A DNA stretch of 64,000 bases from positions 62,001 to 126,000 of the forward strand of contig NZ_JAUSTY010000001.1 in NCBI RefSeq assembly GCF_030813115.1, in the 5' to 3' direction. The notes below the pieces were generated by a model. That model did no database searches. It saw only the letters and a program-made list of their open reading frames with translations, and was not told the DNA's origin. This DNA is from Bacillus horti. Its GTDB lineage: Bacteria > Bacillota > Bacilli > Caldalkalibacillales > JCM-10596. Position 1 is the first letter of the stretch; each line of letters opens with the position of its first letter. A program made the position numbers and the translations under genes. Positions 56,958-64,000 of the stretch are shown piece by piece.

Positions 56958-57605
56958 CTACTCCTCCCTCCTTCTTACACTAATAGCTAATCCGTCACCA
57001 ATTGGAACAAAACTTGTCTTAAAACTGTCATGCTCCCTTAACCATACGTTATATCTTTTTATTTTTTCTACTAACGTTCGTATTCGTTTGTTTTGGATAT
57101 CTGGATTAACCACTTCTCCATGAAAAAACACATTATCTGTTAGCACAACTCCATCCTCAGCAAGCAAAGGAGTATAGCTTTCAAAGAAGCGTTGATATTG
57201 ACCCTTTGCGGCATCAATAAAAATAATATCATATTTATGGTCCTTCAGCTGTTCAGCATAATCAGTAGCATCGGCTACATGGATATGGACTCGGCTATCC
57301 AGCCCTGCTCGAGTAATAAACTGTTTAGCCTGCTCCACTCTAAGCTCATCACGTTCAATCGTGTCAATAATCGCTGATTTTGCCCCTTCAGCTAACCAAA
57401 TGGCTGAATAGCCTATGGCTGTACCAAGCTCTAATATTCGACGAACGTTCCCTTTGATGGTTAACAGCTGCTGAATAAAGGAAATAGACGGCCTGTCTAT
57501 GATCGGAACATGATCATCAGCCGCCAGTTTTTCCATCTCTACTAGGAGCTCGTCCTTTAATGGGGAAAGCTCCAGTAAATAGTTTTCTAAATCTGCATGT
57601 ATCAT
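56958..57605 (-). CDS. trmR: tRNA 5-hydroxyuridine methyltransferase TrmR (YrrM)
   Basis: A 215-residue SAM-dependent O-methyltransferase. SAM-binding motif [16 protein letters not shown], the acidic DTIERDE and the metal/[16 protein letters not shown] motif are clear. Its place between mltG and udk corresponds to B. subtilis yrrM, which methylates 5-hydroxyuridine at the wobble position of some tRNAs. The function is inferred from position and family, since related catechol methyltransferases look similar. It follows mltG by 14 bp. Confidence 0.87.
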   Translation of the reverse strand: MIHADLENYLLELSPLKDELLVEMEKLAADDHVPIIDRPSISFIQQLLTIKGNVRRILELGTAIGYSAIWLAEGAKSAIIDTIERDELRVEQAKQFITRAGLDSRVHIHVADATDYAEQLKDHKYDIIFIDAAKGQYQRFFESYTPLLAEDGVVLTDNVFFHGEVVNPDIQNKRIRTLVEKIKRYNVWLREHDSFKTSFVPIGDGLAISVRRREE

Positions 57606-57619
57606 CTATGAAACCTCAC

Positions 57620-58849
57620 TTAAAAATTCCCTCTACTCTGAGCATCATTTTGCTGATGCTCTTCAAACGTTCTTGAAAAGTGATGAGATCCACTACCATC
57701 CTTTTTCGTTACAAAAAAGTAATACTCATGGTTCTCCGGATTAAATGTAGCTAAGATAGATTCACGTCCAGGGCTGGCTATTGGCCCGGGAGGCAGTCCT
57801 TCATTTATATACGAATTGTACGGGTGCTCGACAGCTAAATCCTCATATAGAATCCGATCTCTTTGTTTACCCAGAACAAACTGTACGGTTGCACAGGATT
57901 GTAGGAGCCATTCATCCTCTAAGCGATTATGGAATACTCCTGCTATCGTTTTTCTCTCGTCGTTCACAACCGCTTCTCGTTCTACGATGGAAGCTAAGGT
58001 AATCATATCAAAAATCGTTAAGCCTCGCTCTTCCAGCTTCTGCTCCCATCCTTCATCCTCGGTATTTAACGTTTGCACAATGCGATTAAACTCCTTATCG
58101 AATTGTGACAGCATAACTCTAATGATAACTTCCTCATCTGCCCCTTGAAAAATTTCATACGTTTCCGGAAATAAAAATCCTTCAAGCAAGTATTTAATAT
58201 CCTCTCGCTCTTCTGGCAGATACGATAGGAAAGCAAACTCTTCCTCAAACAGCTCTGGTTGGTTAGACAGCTCCTTAAAGCGATCAGCGTTAGCTAAGCC
58301 CTCATTTTCTAAATGGACACTAATTTGATCAATCGTTAAGCCTTCAGCAATCGTGAATCTTACCGTCTCTTGGTGTACTCTTCCTTCCTTCAGTAGCTCA
58401 ATAATTTCTTCGGGACTTAAGCTTTGTGTCAGATAATAAGTACCTGCTTGAAATCCACTATGTCCTTTGTACCTAACATAGTAATAGAAAATATTTTCAT
58501 GTCTAATTAAATCATTTTCCTTAAGTATGCTCGCGATTCTTGTTCCTGAAGAACCCATAGGTACTTCTATTTCAATGATCTCCTCAGACTCATCATCAAC
58601 GGGCTGTAAATTCGCATAAACATAATAAGCGCCAATCCCACCAGCTAATCCAACTACAAGGATAATAGTCAACAAGGTAATAAGAACTATTTTAAATCCT
58701 GAAAAGGACGAATATTCTTGTTCATACTCCTCTTCTTCATCAACAGGGGGATGATTCTCATCCGCTTTTTGCTTATTACTACGTGAAAGCTCGGAATGAG
58801 TACTCTGCTTACCATCCTCTTGGTTGTGTCTACCGTTATTTTCTGACAT
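57620..58849 (-). CDS. mltG: Endolytic murein transglycosylase MltG
   Basis: A 409-residue membrane enzyme that cuts nascent glycan strands. The acidic cytoplasmic tail of about 50 residues precedes one membrane helix (about 52-76). A LysM-like stretch (IEVPMGSSGTRIASIL) and the YceG domain follow, with the catalytic glutamate in ASIVEREAV and the conserved HPYNSYINEGLPPGPIASPG. ATG 58849 follows GGAGGG. It corresponds to B. subtilis yrrL and heads the mltG-trmR-udk-greA run. Confidence 0.94.
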   Translation of the reverse strand: MSENNGRHNQEDGKQSTHSELSRSNKQKADENHPPVDEEEEYEQEYSSFSGFKIVLITLLTIILVVGLAGGIGAYYVYANLQPVDDESEEIIEIEVPMGSSGTRIASILKENDLIRHENIFYYYVRYKGHSGFQAGTYYLTQSLSPEEIIELLKEGRVHQETVRFTIAEGLTIDQISVHLENEGLANADRFKELSNQPELFEEEFAFLSYLPEEREDIKYLLEGFLFPETYEIFQGADEEVIIRVMLSQFDKEFNRIVQTLNTEDEGWEQKLEERGLTIFDMITLASIVEREAVVNDERKTIAGVFHNRLEDEWLLQSCATVQFVLGKQRDRILYEDLAVEHPYNSYINEGLPPGPIASPGRESILATFNPENHEYYFFVTKKDGSGSHHFSRTFEEHQQNDAQSRGNF

Positions 58850-58928
58850 TTTGAACCCTCCTATCTCGTCCCATTATATATAGAAAACGCAATGCTGCCA
58901 AGTCTTAGAGGCAGATAAAAACACCACA

Positions 58929-58970
58929 CAAAAAAGCGAACCATCACAGTGTGTCTGTAAATGGTTCACT
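58929..58970 (-). terminator. Terminator after yrzB
   Basis: AGTGAACCAT (minus strand of 58961-58970) pairs with ATGGTTCGCT (58935-58944), one G-U pair, followed by six T residues. Confidence 0.88.
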
Positions 58971-58981
58971 TAGTCCCAATC

Positions 58982-59266
58982 TTAATCCTGCAGATCCTCT
59001 TCCTCTAAAAGAGTCTGGAATGTAGCTTCCACTACTTCCCACTCATTATCATCTTCGATTAGGAACAAGGAGATATCCTCACCATCCTCTTCATACCTAA
59101 AAGCGTATACCTCATCAACCTCAGGATCTCCGTCAACTGGGATAACCATCATATATTGCTTTCCTGTTTGATCAACATCAAACTTGTAGAGCACTTCAAA
59201 AACCTCTTCATTTCCATCTTCATCAGGGATAATAATCTTTTCTACTTCCTCATTAAATTCTGTCAC
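58982..59266 (-). CDS. yrzB: DUF1292 family protein YrzB
   Basis: A 94-residue, very acidic cytoplasmic protein with the DUF1292 pattern (IIIPDEDGNEEVFEVLYKFDV, then YAFRYEEDGEDISLFLIEDD and a C-terminal EWEVVEATFQTLL helix). The function is unknown. It is conserved beside ruvX in Bacilli. The start is GTG 59266 behind AGGAGG, 11 bp after ruvX. Confidence 0.9.
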   Translation of the reverse strand: MTEFNEEVEKIIIPDEDGNEEVFEVLYKFDVDQTGKQYMMVIPVDGDPEVDEVYAFRYEEDGEDISLFLIEDDNEWEVVEATFQTLLEEEDLQD

Positions 59267-59277
59267 TTACGTACCTC

Positions 59278-59697
59278 CTACCTGTTTTGTGAATCTAAAA
59301 AGCCTTGTAATATAACCACAGCAGCTACTTTATCAATGACTTGCTTTCTTTTTTTCCTAGACATATCTGCTTCTAACAGGGTTCGTTTAGCAGCCATCGT
59401 GGATAACCGTTCATCCCACATTTGTACAGGCAAACCTGTACGGGCCTTAACTTCCTCTGCAAATTGCTGGCATAACTCACCTCTAGGGCCGATTGTGCCA
59501 TTCATGTTTTTGGGTAGACCTATAATAAACTTTTCAATAGAGTATTGCTGTATAAGCTGACTTAATCGATTAAAATCCTCTTCAGGATCATTCTCCGATC
59601 GCCTTATGACCTCTACGGCTTGCGCCGTCCATCCAAGCTCATCACTTACACTTACGCCAATCGTTTTATCTCCAACATCTAATCCTAGAATTCTCAC
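59278..59697 (-). CDS. ruvX: Putative pre-16S rRNA nuclease / Holliday junction resolvase-like YqgF
   Basis: A 139-residue RNase H-fold protein with [16 protein letters not shown] carrying the first catalytic aspartate, [14 protein letters not shown], and [12 protein letters not shown] with the second acidic pair. YqgF homologues process the 5' end of 16S rRNA; an earlier proposal was Holliday junction cleavage. The start is GTG 59697, overlapping the ireB stop. It corresponds to B. subtilis yrrK. Confidence 0.93.
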   Translation of the reverse strand: MRILGLDVGDKTIGVSVSDELGWTAQAVEVIRRSENDPEEDFNRLSQLIQQYSIEKFIIGLPKNMNGTIGPRGELCQQFAEEVKARTGLPVQMWDERLSTMAAKRTLLEADMSRKKRKQVIDKVAAVVILQGFLDSQNR

Positions 59698-59966
59698 TTA
59701 GCGTCTCCCTTATGCTGGGATAAATAGGAACGAACAAGCTCTTCAATCAATTCGTCTCTTTCTAGCTTTCTAATTAAGCTACGGGCATTGTTATGTCTAG
59801 GAATATAAGCAGGATCTCCAGAGAGTAAGTAGCCCACAATTTGATTAATAGGATTGTAGCCCTTCTCCTCTAGTGACTTGTATACAGTAAGGAGCACTTC
59901 TTTGGGATCAGCCTCTACTTTATCCGGTTTTACATCAAATCTCATTGTATGATCTTTATCGTTCAT
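59694..59966 (-). CDS. ireB: IreB family regulatory phosphoprotein (YrzL)
   Basis: A 90-residue protein with the IreB pattern: [37 protein letters not shown] and [16 protein letters not shown] each visible in shorter blocks. In Enterococcus IreB is phosphorylated by the Ser/Thr kinase IreK and tunes cephalosporin resistance. I chose ATG 59966 behind GGGG; GTG 59975 would add three residues. It lies between alaS and ruvX as in other Bacilli and shares a coupled junction with ruvX. Confidence 0.9.
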   Translation of the reverse strand: MNDKDHTMRFDVKPDKVEADPKEVLLTVYKSLEEKGYNPINQIVGYLLSGDPAYIPRHNNARSLIRKLERDELIEELVRSYLSQHKGDAK

Positions 59967-60035
59967 GTCGCGCACCCCATCTTTCCCAAAAAACTATTAG
60001 CGTACTCTTTACCATCTATTGTACTCTAATTGTTA

Positions 60036-62675
60036 TTATTGTAAAACGGATTTAACAAATTCGTAAGAAAATTTTAATGCTTCATCTAGCTTGGAAGGAT
60101 CTTTTCCGCCAGCTTGAGCCATGTCAGGCCTTCCACCACCACCTCCGCCACATCTTGTAGCGACTTCCTTAATCAGTTTACCAGCATGAAGACCTTGATC
60201 CATTAAATCCTTAGTAACTCCTGCTACAAGATTGACTTTATCACCTTGAACAGCTCCTAGCATTATTACTCCTGATTGAAGCTTTTGCTTCAGGTCATCC
60301 ACAATACTTCTTAACTGATCCATATCTGTCGCATTGACTTTAGCAGCAATGACTTTTATCCCCTCAACTTCTTGCGCTTTGTCTAATAGAGATGATCCCT
60401 CGATATTTCCTAGCTTCGCCTTTAGTGAATCATTTTCACGTTGCAATTCCTTTAATTGCTCCTGAAGAGAGGTTGCTTTTTTGACCACATCTTTGTCCGT
60501 TGACTTCACTATCTTCGCTGTTTCCTGTAGCCATTCCTGCTGTTCCTTCAGATAATTATATGCAGCACGACCTGTTAACGCTTCTATCCTTCTTGTGCCC
60601 GCTCCAATTCCTCCTTCGGAAACGATCACAAACAGACCGATTTCGGCCGTTGATTGAACATGACAGCCGCCACAAAGCTCTAAGCTGTAATCTCCCATCC
60701 GTACGACTCGAACTGTATGACCATACTTCTCACCAAACAACGCCATAGCTCCCATCGCTTTAGCCTCTTCAAGAGAGGAATAAGTGGCCGTCACCTGAAT
60801 ATTTTTCAACACATACTCATTGACAATTTGTTCTACCTTCTTCAGTTCCTGCTCCTCTACTGCGTTAAAATGAGAGAAATCAAAACGGAGGCGTTCTGCT
60901 GTAACCAATGACCCCGCTTGATTAACATGATTTCCAACTACATCTTTCAACGCTTGGTGCAATAGATGGGTAGCAGAGTGATTTTTAATAATATCTATAC
61001 GTTCACTACGCCTTACTTCTGCGTGAACTTTTTCTCCTTTTTTCAGCTGTCCTTGGACTAGCTTACCTTCATGGACATGCTGACCATTAGGAGCTTTCTG
61101 CACTTGATGAACCTCAAAGGAAGCATCCCCTGATGTGATGACTCCTTTATCCGCAATCTGTCCACCACTTTCCGCATAAAATGGCGTCTCCAGCAAAATG
61201 AGTTGTGCATCCTGTCCTTCTTGAATAAAGTCTACTAGTTGACCTTCCGTCACTATCCCTAATACTGTAGTGTCGGCCTGCAATTGACTGTAGCCAACAA
61301 ATTCAGAAGCAGCATGGAATTCGCCTAATGCTCCCCCTTGAACCTGCATACTACCTACTTCCTGTCTAGCTGCTCTTGCTCGGCTACGTTGCTGTTCCAT
61401 TTCACTTTCAAATCCATCTCGATCTACGCGGATTCCTTGCTCATTAGCGAAGTCCTCCGTTAGATCAATAGGAAAACCGTAAGTGTCATATAGCTTAAAG
61501 GATTCTCTACCTGGTAGGACATTACTATTATTTTTCTTTACCGTATCAATCATTTCAGAGAGAATAGCTAGACCTTCATTTAACGTTTCATGAAATCTTT
61601 CTTCCTCTGTTTTAATCACTTTACTGATAAAAGCTTCTTTTTCCTGTACCTCCGGATAGTAGCTCCCCATCACCTGGCCGACAACTGCCGTAAGCTGGAA
61701 CATGAACGGCTCATGAATACCAAGAACCTTTCCATATCGAACAGCTCTTCTCAGCAATCTTCTTATAACATAGCCTCGTCCTTCATTAGAAGGTAGAGCA
61801 CCATCTCCAACGGCAAACACAACCGTCCGCACATGATCAGCAATCACCTTAAACGCTACATCATCCTCTTTATTTATTCTATAGTTTTTACCAGATAGTT
61901 CTTCTGTCTTTTGTATAATCGGCATAAATAAGTCAGTATCATAATTGGTAGGTACATTTTGAATAACGGAAGCCATTCTCTCAAGCCCCATGCCTGTATC
62001 AATATTTTTCTTTGGTAAGGGTGTGTAAGTACCGTCAGCATTATGATTAAATTGTGAAAATACTAGGTTCCAGACCTCTAGATATCTTTCATTTTCTCCA
62101 CCTGGATAAAGCTCAGGGTCCTGTTCATCATTACCGTATTCAGGACCACGATCATAAAAGATCTCTGAGTTTGGACCACTTGGACCTTCTCCTATATCCC
62201 AAAAATTCCCTTCTAAACGGATGATTCGCTCTGCAGGAACACCTATCGTATTAAACCAAATATCATACGCTTCGTCATCCTCTGGATGAATGGTGACAGA
62301 AAGCTTGTCTGGATCAAAACCAATCCATTTAGGATCTATTAGAAATTCCCAGGCCCATTCAATTGCTTCTTTCTTGAAATATTCTCCGATTGAAAAGTTA
62401 CCTAGCATCTCAAAGAAAGTATGGTGTCTTGCTGTTTTTCCTACATTTTCTATATCATTCGTACGAATTGATTTTTGAGCATTTGTTATTCTTGGGTTTT
62501 CAGGGACAACACGCCCATCAAAATATTTCTTTAGGGTTGCCACACCACTATTGATCCATAGCAAGCTAGGGTCCTCATAAGGGACTAATGAAGCGCTCGG
62601 CTCAATGTCATGCCCTTTTTCCTTAAAGAAATCTAAAAATATCTGTCTAATCTGAGCAGATGTTAGTTCTTTCAT
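60036..62675 (-). CDS. alaS: Alanine-tRNA ligase
   Basis: An 879-residue class II synthetase. It opens with the usual [19 protein letters not shown], followed by motif 2 region [15 protein letters not shown] and the [26 protein letters not shown] stretch in pieces. The editing domain metal motif [11 protein letters not shown] and CGGCHV follow, and a C-terminal coiled coil with a glycine-rich DHHA1 end ([16 protein letters not shown]). ATG 62675 follows AAGGAG. A T-box leader upstream makes expression depend on uncharged tRNA-Ala. Confidence 0.97.
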   Translation of the reverse strand: MKELTSAQIRQIFLDFFKEKGHDIEPSASLVPYEDPSLLWINSGVATLKKYFDGRVVPENPRITNAQKSIRTNDIENVGKTARHHTFFEMLGNFSIGEYFKKEAIEWAWEFLIDPKWIGFDPDKLSVTIHPEDDEAYDIWFNTIGVPAERIIRLEGNFWDIGEGPSGPNSEIFYDRGPEYGNDEQDPELYPGGENERYLEVWNLVFSQFNHNADGTYTPLPKKNIDTGMGLERMASVIQNVPTNYDTDLFMPIIQKTEELSGKNYRINKEDDVAFKVIADHVRTVVFAVGDGALPSNEGRGYVIRRLLRRAVRYGKVLGIHEPFMFQLTAVVGQVMGSYYPEVQEKEAFISKVIKTEEERFHETLNEGLAILSEMIDTVKKNNSNVLPGRESFKLYDTYGFPIDLTEDFANEQGIRVDRDGFESEMEQQRSRARAARQEVGSMQVQGGALGEFHAASEFVGYSQLQADTTVLGIVTEGQLVDFIQEGQDAQLILLETPFYAESGGQIADKGVITSGDASFEVHQVQKAPNGQHVHEGKLVQGQLKKGEKVHAEVRRSERIDIIKNHSATHLLHQALKDVVGNHVNQAGSLVTAERLRFDFSHFNAVEEQELKKVEQIVNEYVLKNIQVTATYSSLEEAKAMGAMALFGEKYGHTVRVVRMGDYSLELCGGCHVQSTAEIGLFVIVSEGGIGAGTRRIEALTGRAAYNYLKEQQEWLQETAKIVKSTDKDVVKKATSLQEQLKELQRENDSLKAKLGNIEGSSLLDKAQEVEGIKVIAAKVNATDMDQLRSIVDDLKQKLQSGVIMLGAVQGDKVNLVAGVTKDLMDQGLHAGKLIKEVATRCGGGGGGRPDMAQAGGKDPSKLDEALKFSYEFVKSVLQ

Positions 62676-62756
62676 TGTTTCAAGCTCCTTTTCATTTCAT
62701 ATTTTACGAAGACTAAGCAAGGTACGCTAAGACCACCTCGACCGACCATAATTCTT

Positions 62757-63098
62757 GTAAAAATAAATAAAACTCTTCCATCCTAACTTTCTCCATTAGA
62801 GAAAATCAGGGACGAAAGAGTATTCTTACGCGGTACCACCCTGCTTATACAGCTACAAGCCCTTACTTAGATAAGGTACAAAAGTGACTGTATCGCTTTC
62901 TTCCACGATAACGGAGTGGAGCCGACAGGGGTTAGCTGTATTCAGGAATGGCTTTCAACAGTCACACACTTAGAAGCTCTCTCAGCCTCGACCCTGGACT
63001 CAATAATTTCAGTCCTCGATCACTGGAGCATCCTTTCTGTCAGGGATACCTGCTTACTTCGTTCCATCATCATTTTCAATATATTTCTTCACAATATA
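62757..63098 (-). promoter_or_regulatory. T-box riboswitch leader of alaS
   Basis: The T-box sequence AGGGTGGTACCGCG is at 62829-62842. A specifier-loop segment GAAAGCCATTCC places codon GCC (Ala) at 62950-62952. After the T-box comes a long terminator with CTCTTTC and TTTCTC pairing to GAGAAA and GGAAGAG, then TTTTATTTATTTTT. Binding of uncharged tRNA-Ala should favour the antiterminator and let alaS be transcribed. Confidence 0.94.
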
Positions 63099-63104
63099 CC
63101 CATT

Positions 63105-63134
63105 ATTATACTTAGAAGCAGGGACCCCTGTCAA
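63105..63134 (-). promoter_or_regulatory. Consensus sigma-A promoter of the alaS T-box transcript
   Basis: Perfect TTGACA (63129-63134) and perfect TATAAT (63105-63110), 18 bp apart on the minus strand. The -35 directly abuts the stop codon of the preceding gene. Confidence 0.82.
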
Positions 63135-64000
63135 TCATTCATATTGCTGATTATTCCCTCCCTCTTTAATCTGCCGAGCTCTTCGAGTATGTTCAATTAA
63201 GTGCTCCAAGACCACTTTTCCTGCAACAAAAATAGGCACGGCTAAAATAAGACCAACTACCCCACCTATTTGATGCCCAAGAAGAAGGGATAAAATGATG
63301 AAAACAGGATGGATATGTAGTCTTTTCCCTACAATCCAAGGAGCCAGAATATTCCCCTCAATAATCTGTATGATCAAGTTAATCACAATAACCCACAGAA
63401 CTAAAGAAGGCTTAGTCAATAAGGCAACTAAAATGGCTGGAGCAATGCCAATGAAAGGGCCGAAGTATGGAATAATATTCGTAACAGCCATGAGGCCTGC
63501 TAGAAAAAGTGTATAGGGTAAACCTATAATGAAATACCCTATTAGCGAAAGAAGACCAACTACAAGACTAATCATAATTTGCCCTCTTATGTACTCTCCT
63601 AATGAATGATCTATATCCTTCCATATGTCTAAGGCCATTTTTCTTTTCGAAGTAGGGATTAGATGATATATCGTCTTATTCATAATTTCAGCATCTAACA
63701 AAAAGTAAAAGACTAAAAACGGAATAACAACTAAAGCAAACATTTTATCTAGCATTTTTCCCGCTCCCTCAACCATTTGACTTATCGTATGGCGAGAGTC
63801 AGATTGAATGCTTAACAAAGCATCGTTTATCCCTAGGTGAATACCATCAGGAAGTCTTTGGAGTTGCATCTCAAACCGTTCTAACCAAATCAAAATCGTT
63901 TTCTGGATTTGTGGGAGCTCATTCATCAAATCTCTGAGCTGCTCTATAAATACGGGTGTACCAAACCATAGAACACAACCTAAAGCACCAAAAAATAAAA
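63135..64000 (-). CDS. AI-2E family transporter, YrrI-like (N-terminus beyond window)
   Basis: The frame is open to the window end: upstream of the apparent start it continues in frame with GALGCVLWFGTPVFIEQLRD, so the N-terminus is cut. The visible 288 residues show four to five membrane helices and the family core LAGLMAVTNIIPYFGPFIGIAPA with VGLILAVPIFVAGKVVLEHL. The family includes AI-2 exporters and Na+/H+ antiporters; the substrate is unknown. Its position before alaS matches B. subtilis yrrI. Confidence 0.87.
   Translation of the reverse strand, partial: LFFGALGCVLWFGTPVFIEQLRDLMNELPQIQKTILIWLERFEMQLQRLPDGIHLGINDALLSIQSDSRHTISQMVEGAGKMLDKMFALVVIPFLVFYFLLDAEIMNKTIYHLIPTSKRKMALDIWKDIDHSLGEYIRGQIMISLVVGLLSLIGYFIIGLPYTLFLAGLMAVTNIIPYFGPFIGIAPAILVALLTKPSLVLWVIVINLIIQIIEGNILAPWIVGKRLHIHPVFIILSLLLGHQIGGVVGLILAVPIFVAGKVVLEHLIEHTRRARQIKEGGNNQQYE

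Overview
The window reads as chromosomal DNA of a low-to-moderate GC, endospore-forming Firmicute of the order Bacillales. The evidence is the gene order, which follows the Bacillus core chromosome closely: dnaE, malic enzyme, accD, accA, pfkA, pyk, (fxsA), ytvI, ytwI, citZ, icd, mdh, phoP, phoR, and separately alaS, ireB (yrzL), ruvX (yrrK), yrzB, mltG (yrrL), trmR (yrrM), udk, greA, pbpI. Sporulation genes (sigK, ytrH, ytrI, ytvI), two pstB paralogues and a T-box-controlled alaS fit the same picture. The species cannot be named from the sequence alone. Most genes lie on the minus strand, so the usual direction of transcription is from high to low coordinates.

Region 1 (1-10550) is a phosphate-starvation block: phoP-phoR, pstS-pstC-pstA-pstB-pstB, a methyl-accepting chemotaxis protein, phoU and a partial hflK. 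Direct-repeat PhoP boxes with an 11-bp period lie before phoP and before pstS. A third, weaker one lies before the chemoreceptor, with the same 9-nt distance to a -10-like hexamer, which suggests a phosphate-regulated chemoreceptor. Region 2 (10560-11640) holds a MaoC-like hot-dog protein flanked by two copies of a roughly 120-bp structured repeat, in which one long hairpin differs in sequence between copies but stays fully paired. Region 3 (11636-28129) is central metabolism: TCA enzymes, glycolysis, acetyl-CoA carboxyltransferase, malic enzyme and DNA polymerase III alpha.

Region 4 (28313-38727) is more variable: a HAD hydrolase, ytrH-ytrI, an OmpR-family two-component pair, a stand-alone SigI C-terminal-like protein, two small lipoproteins (one with a repetitive acidic tail), and a complete Bce-type antimicrobial-peptide sensing and resistance module (bceRS-bceAB) with a palindromic BceR-like box before bceA. 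Region 5 (38903-52492) has a flavin amine-oxidase-like enzyme, uninterrupted sigK, and a two-gene nonribosomal peptide synthetase with three modules (A-T-C-A-T and C-A-T-R) ending in a thioester reductase. The last module carries an almost canonical valine code, so a linear tripeptide released as a valinal aldehyde or valinol is predicted. A TcyP-type cystine importer lies just upstream of it.

Region 6 (52765-64000) returns to housekeeping: a Sco lipoprotein, a 56-residue protein with four CxxC motifs, pbpI, greA, udk, trmR, mltG, yrzB, ruvX, ireB, alaS with its T-box leader (specifier GCC, Ala), and a partial AI-2E-family membrane protein cut by the window end. The best candidates for undescribed biology are the NRPS cluster beside sigK, the Pho-linked chemoreceptor, the structured repeat pair, and the orphan SigI C-domain protein.
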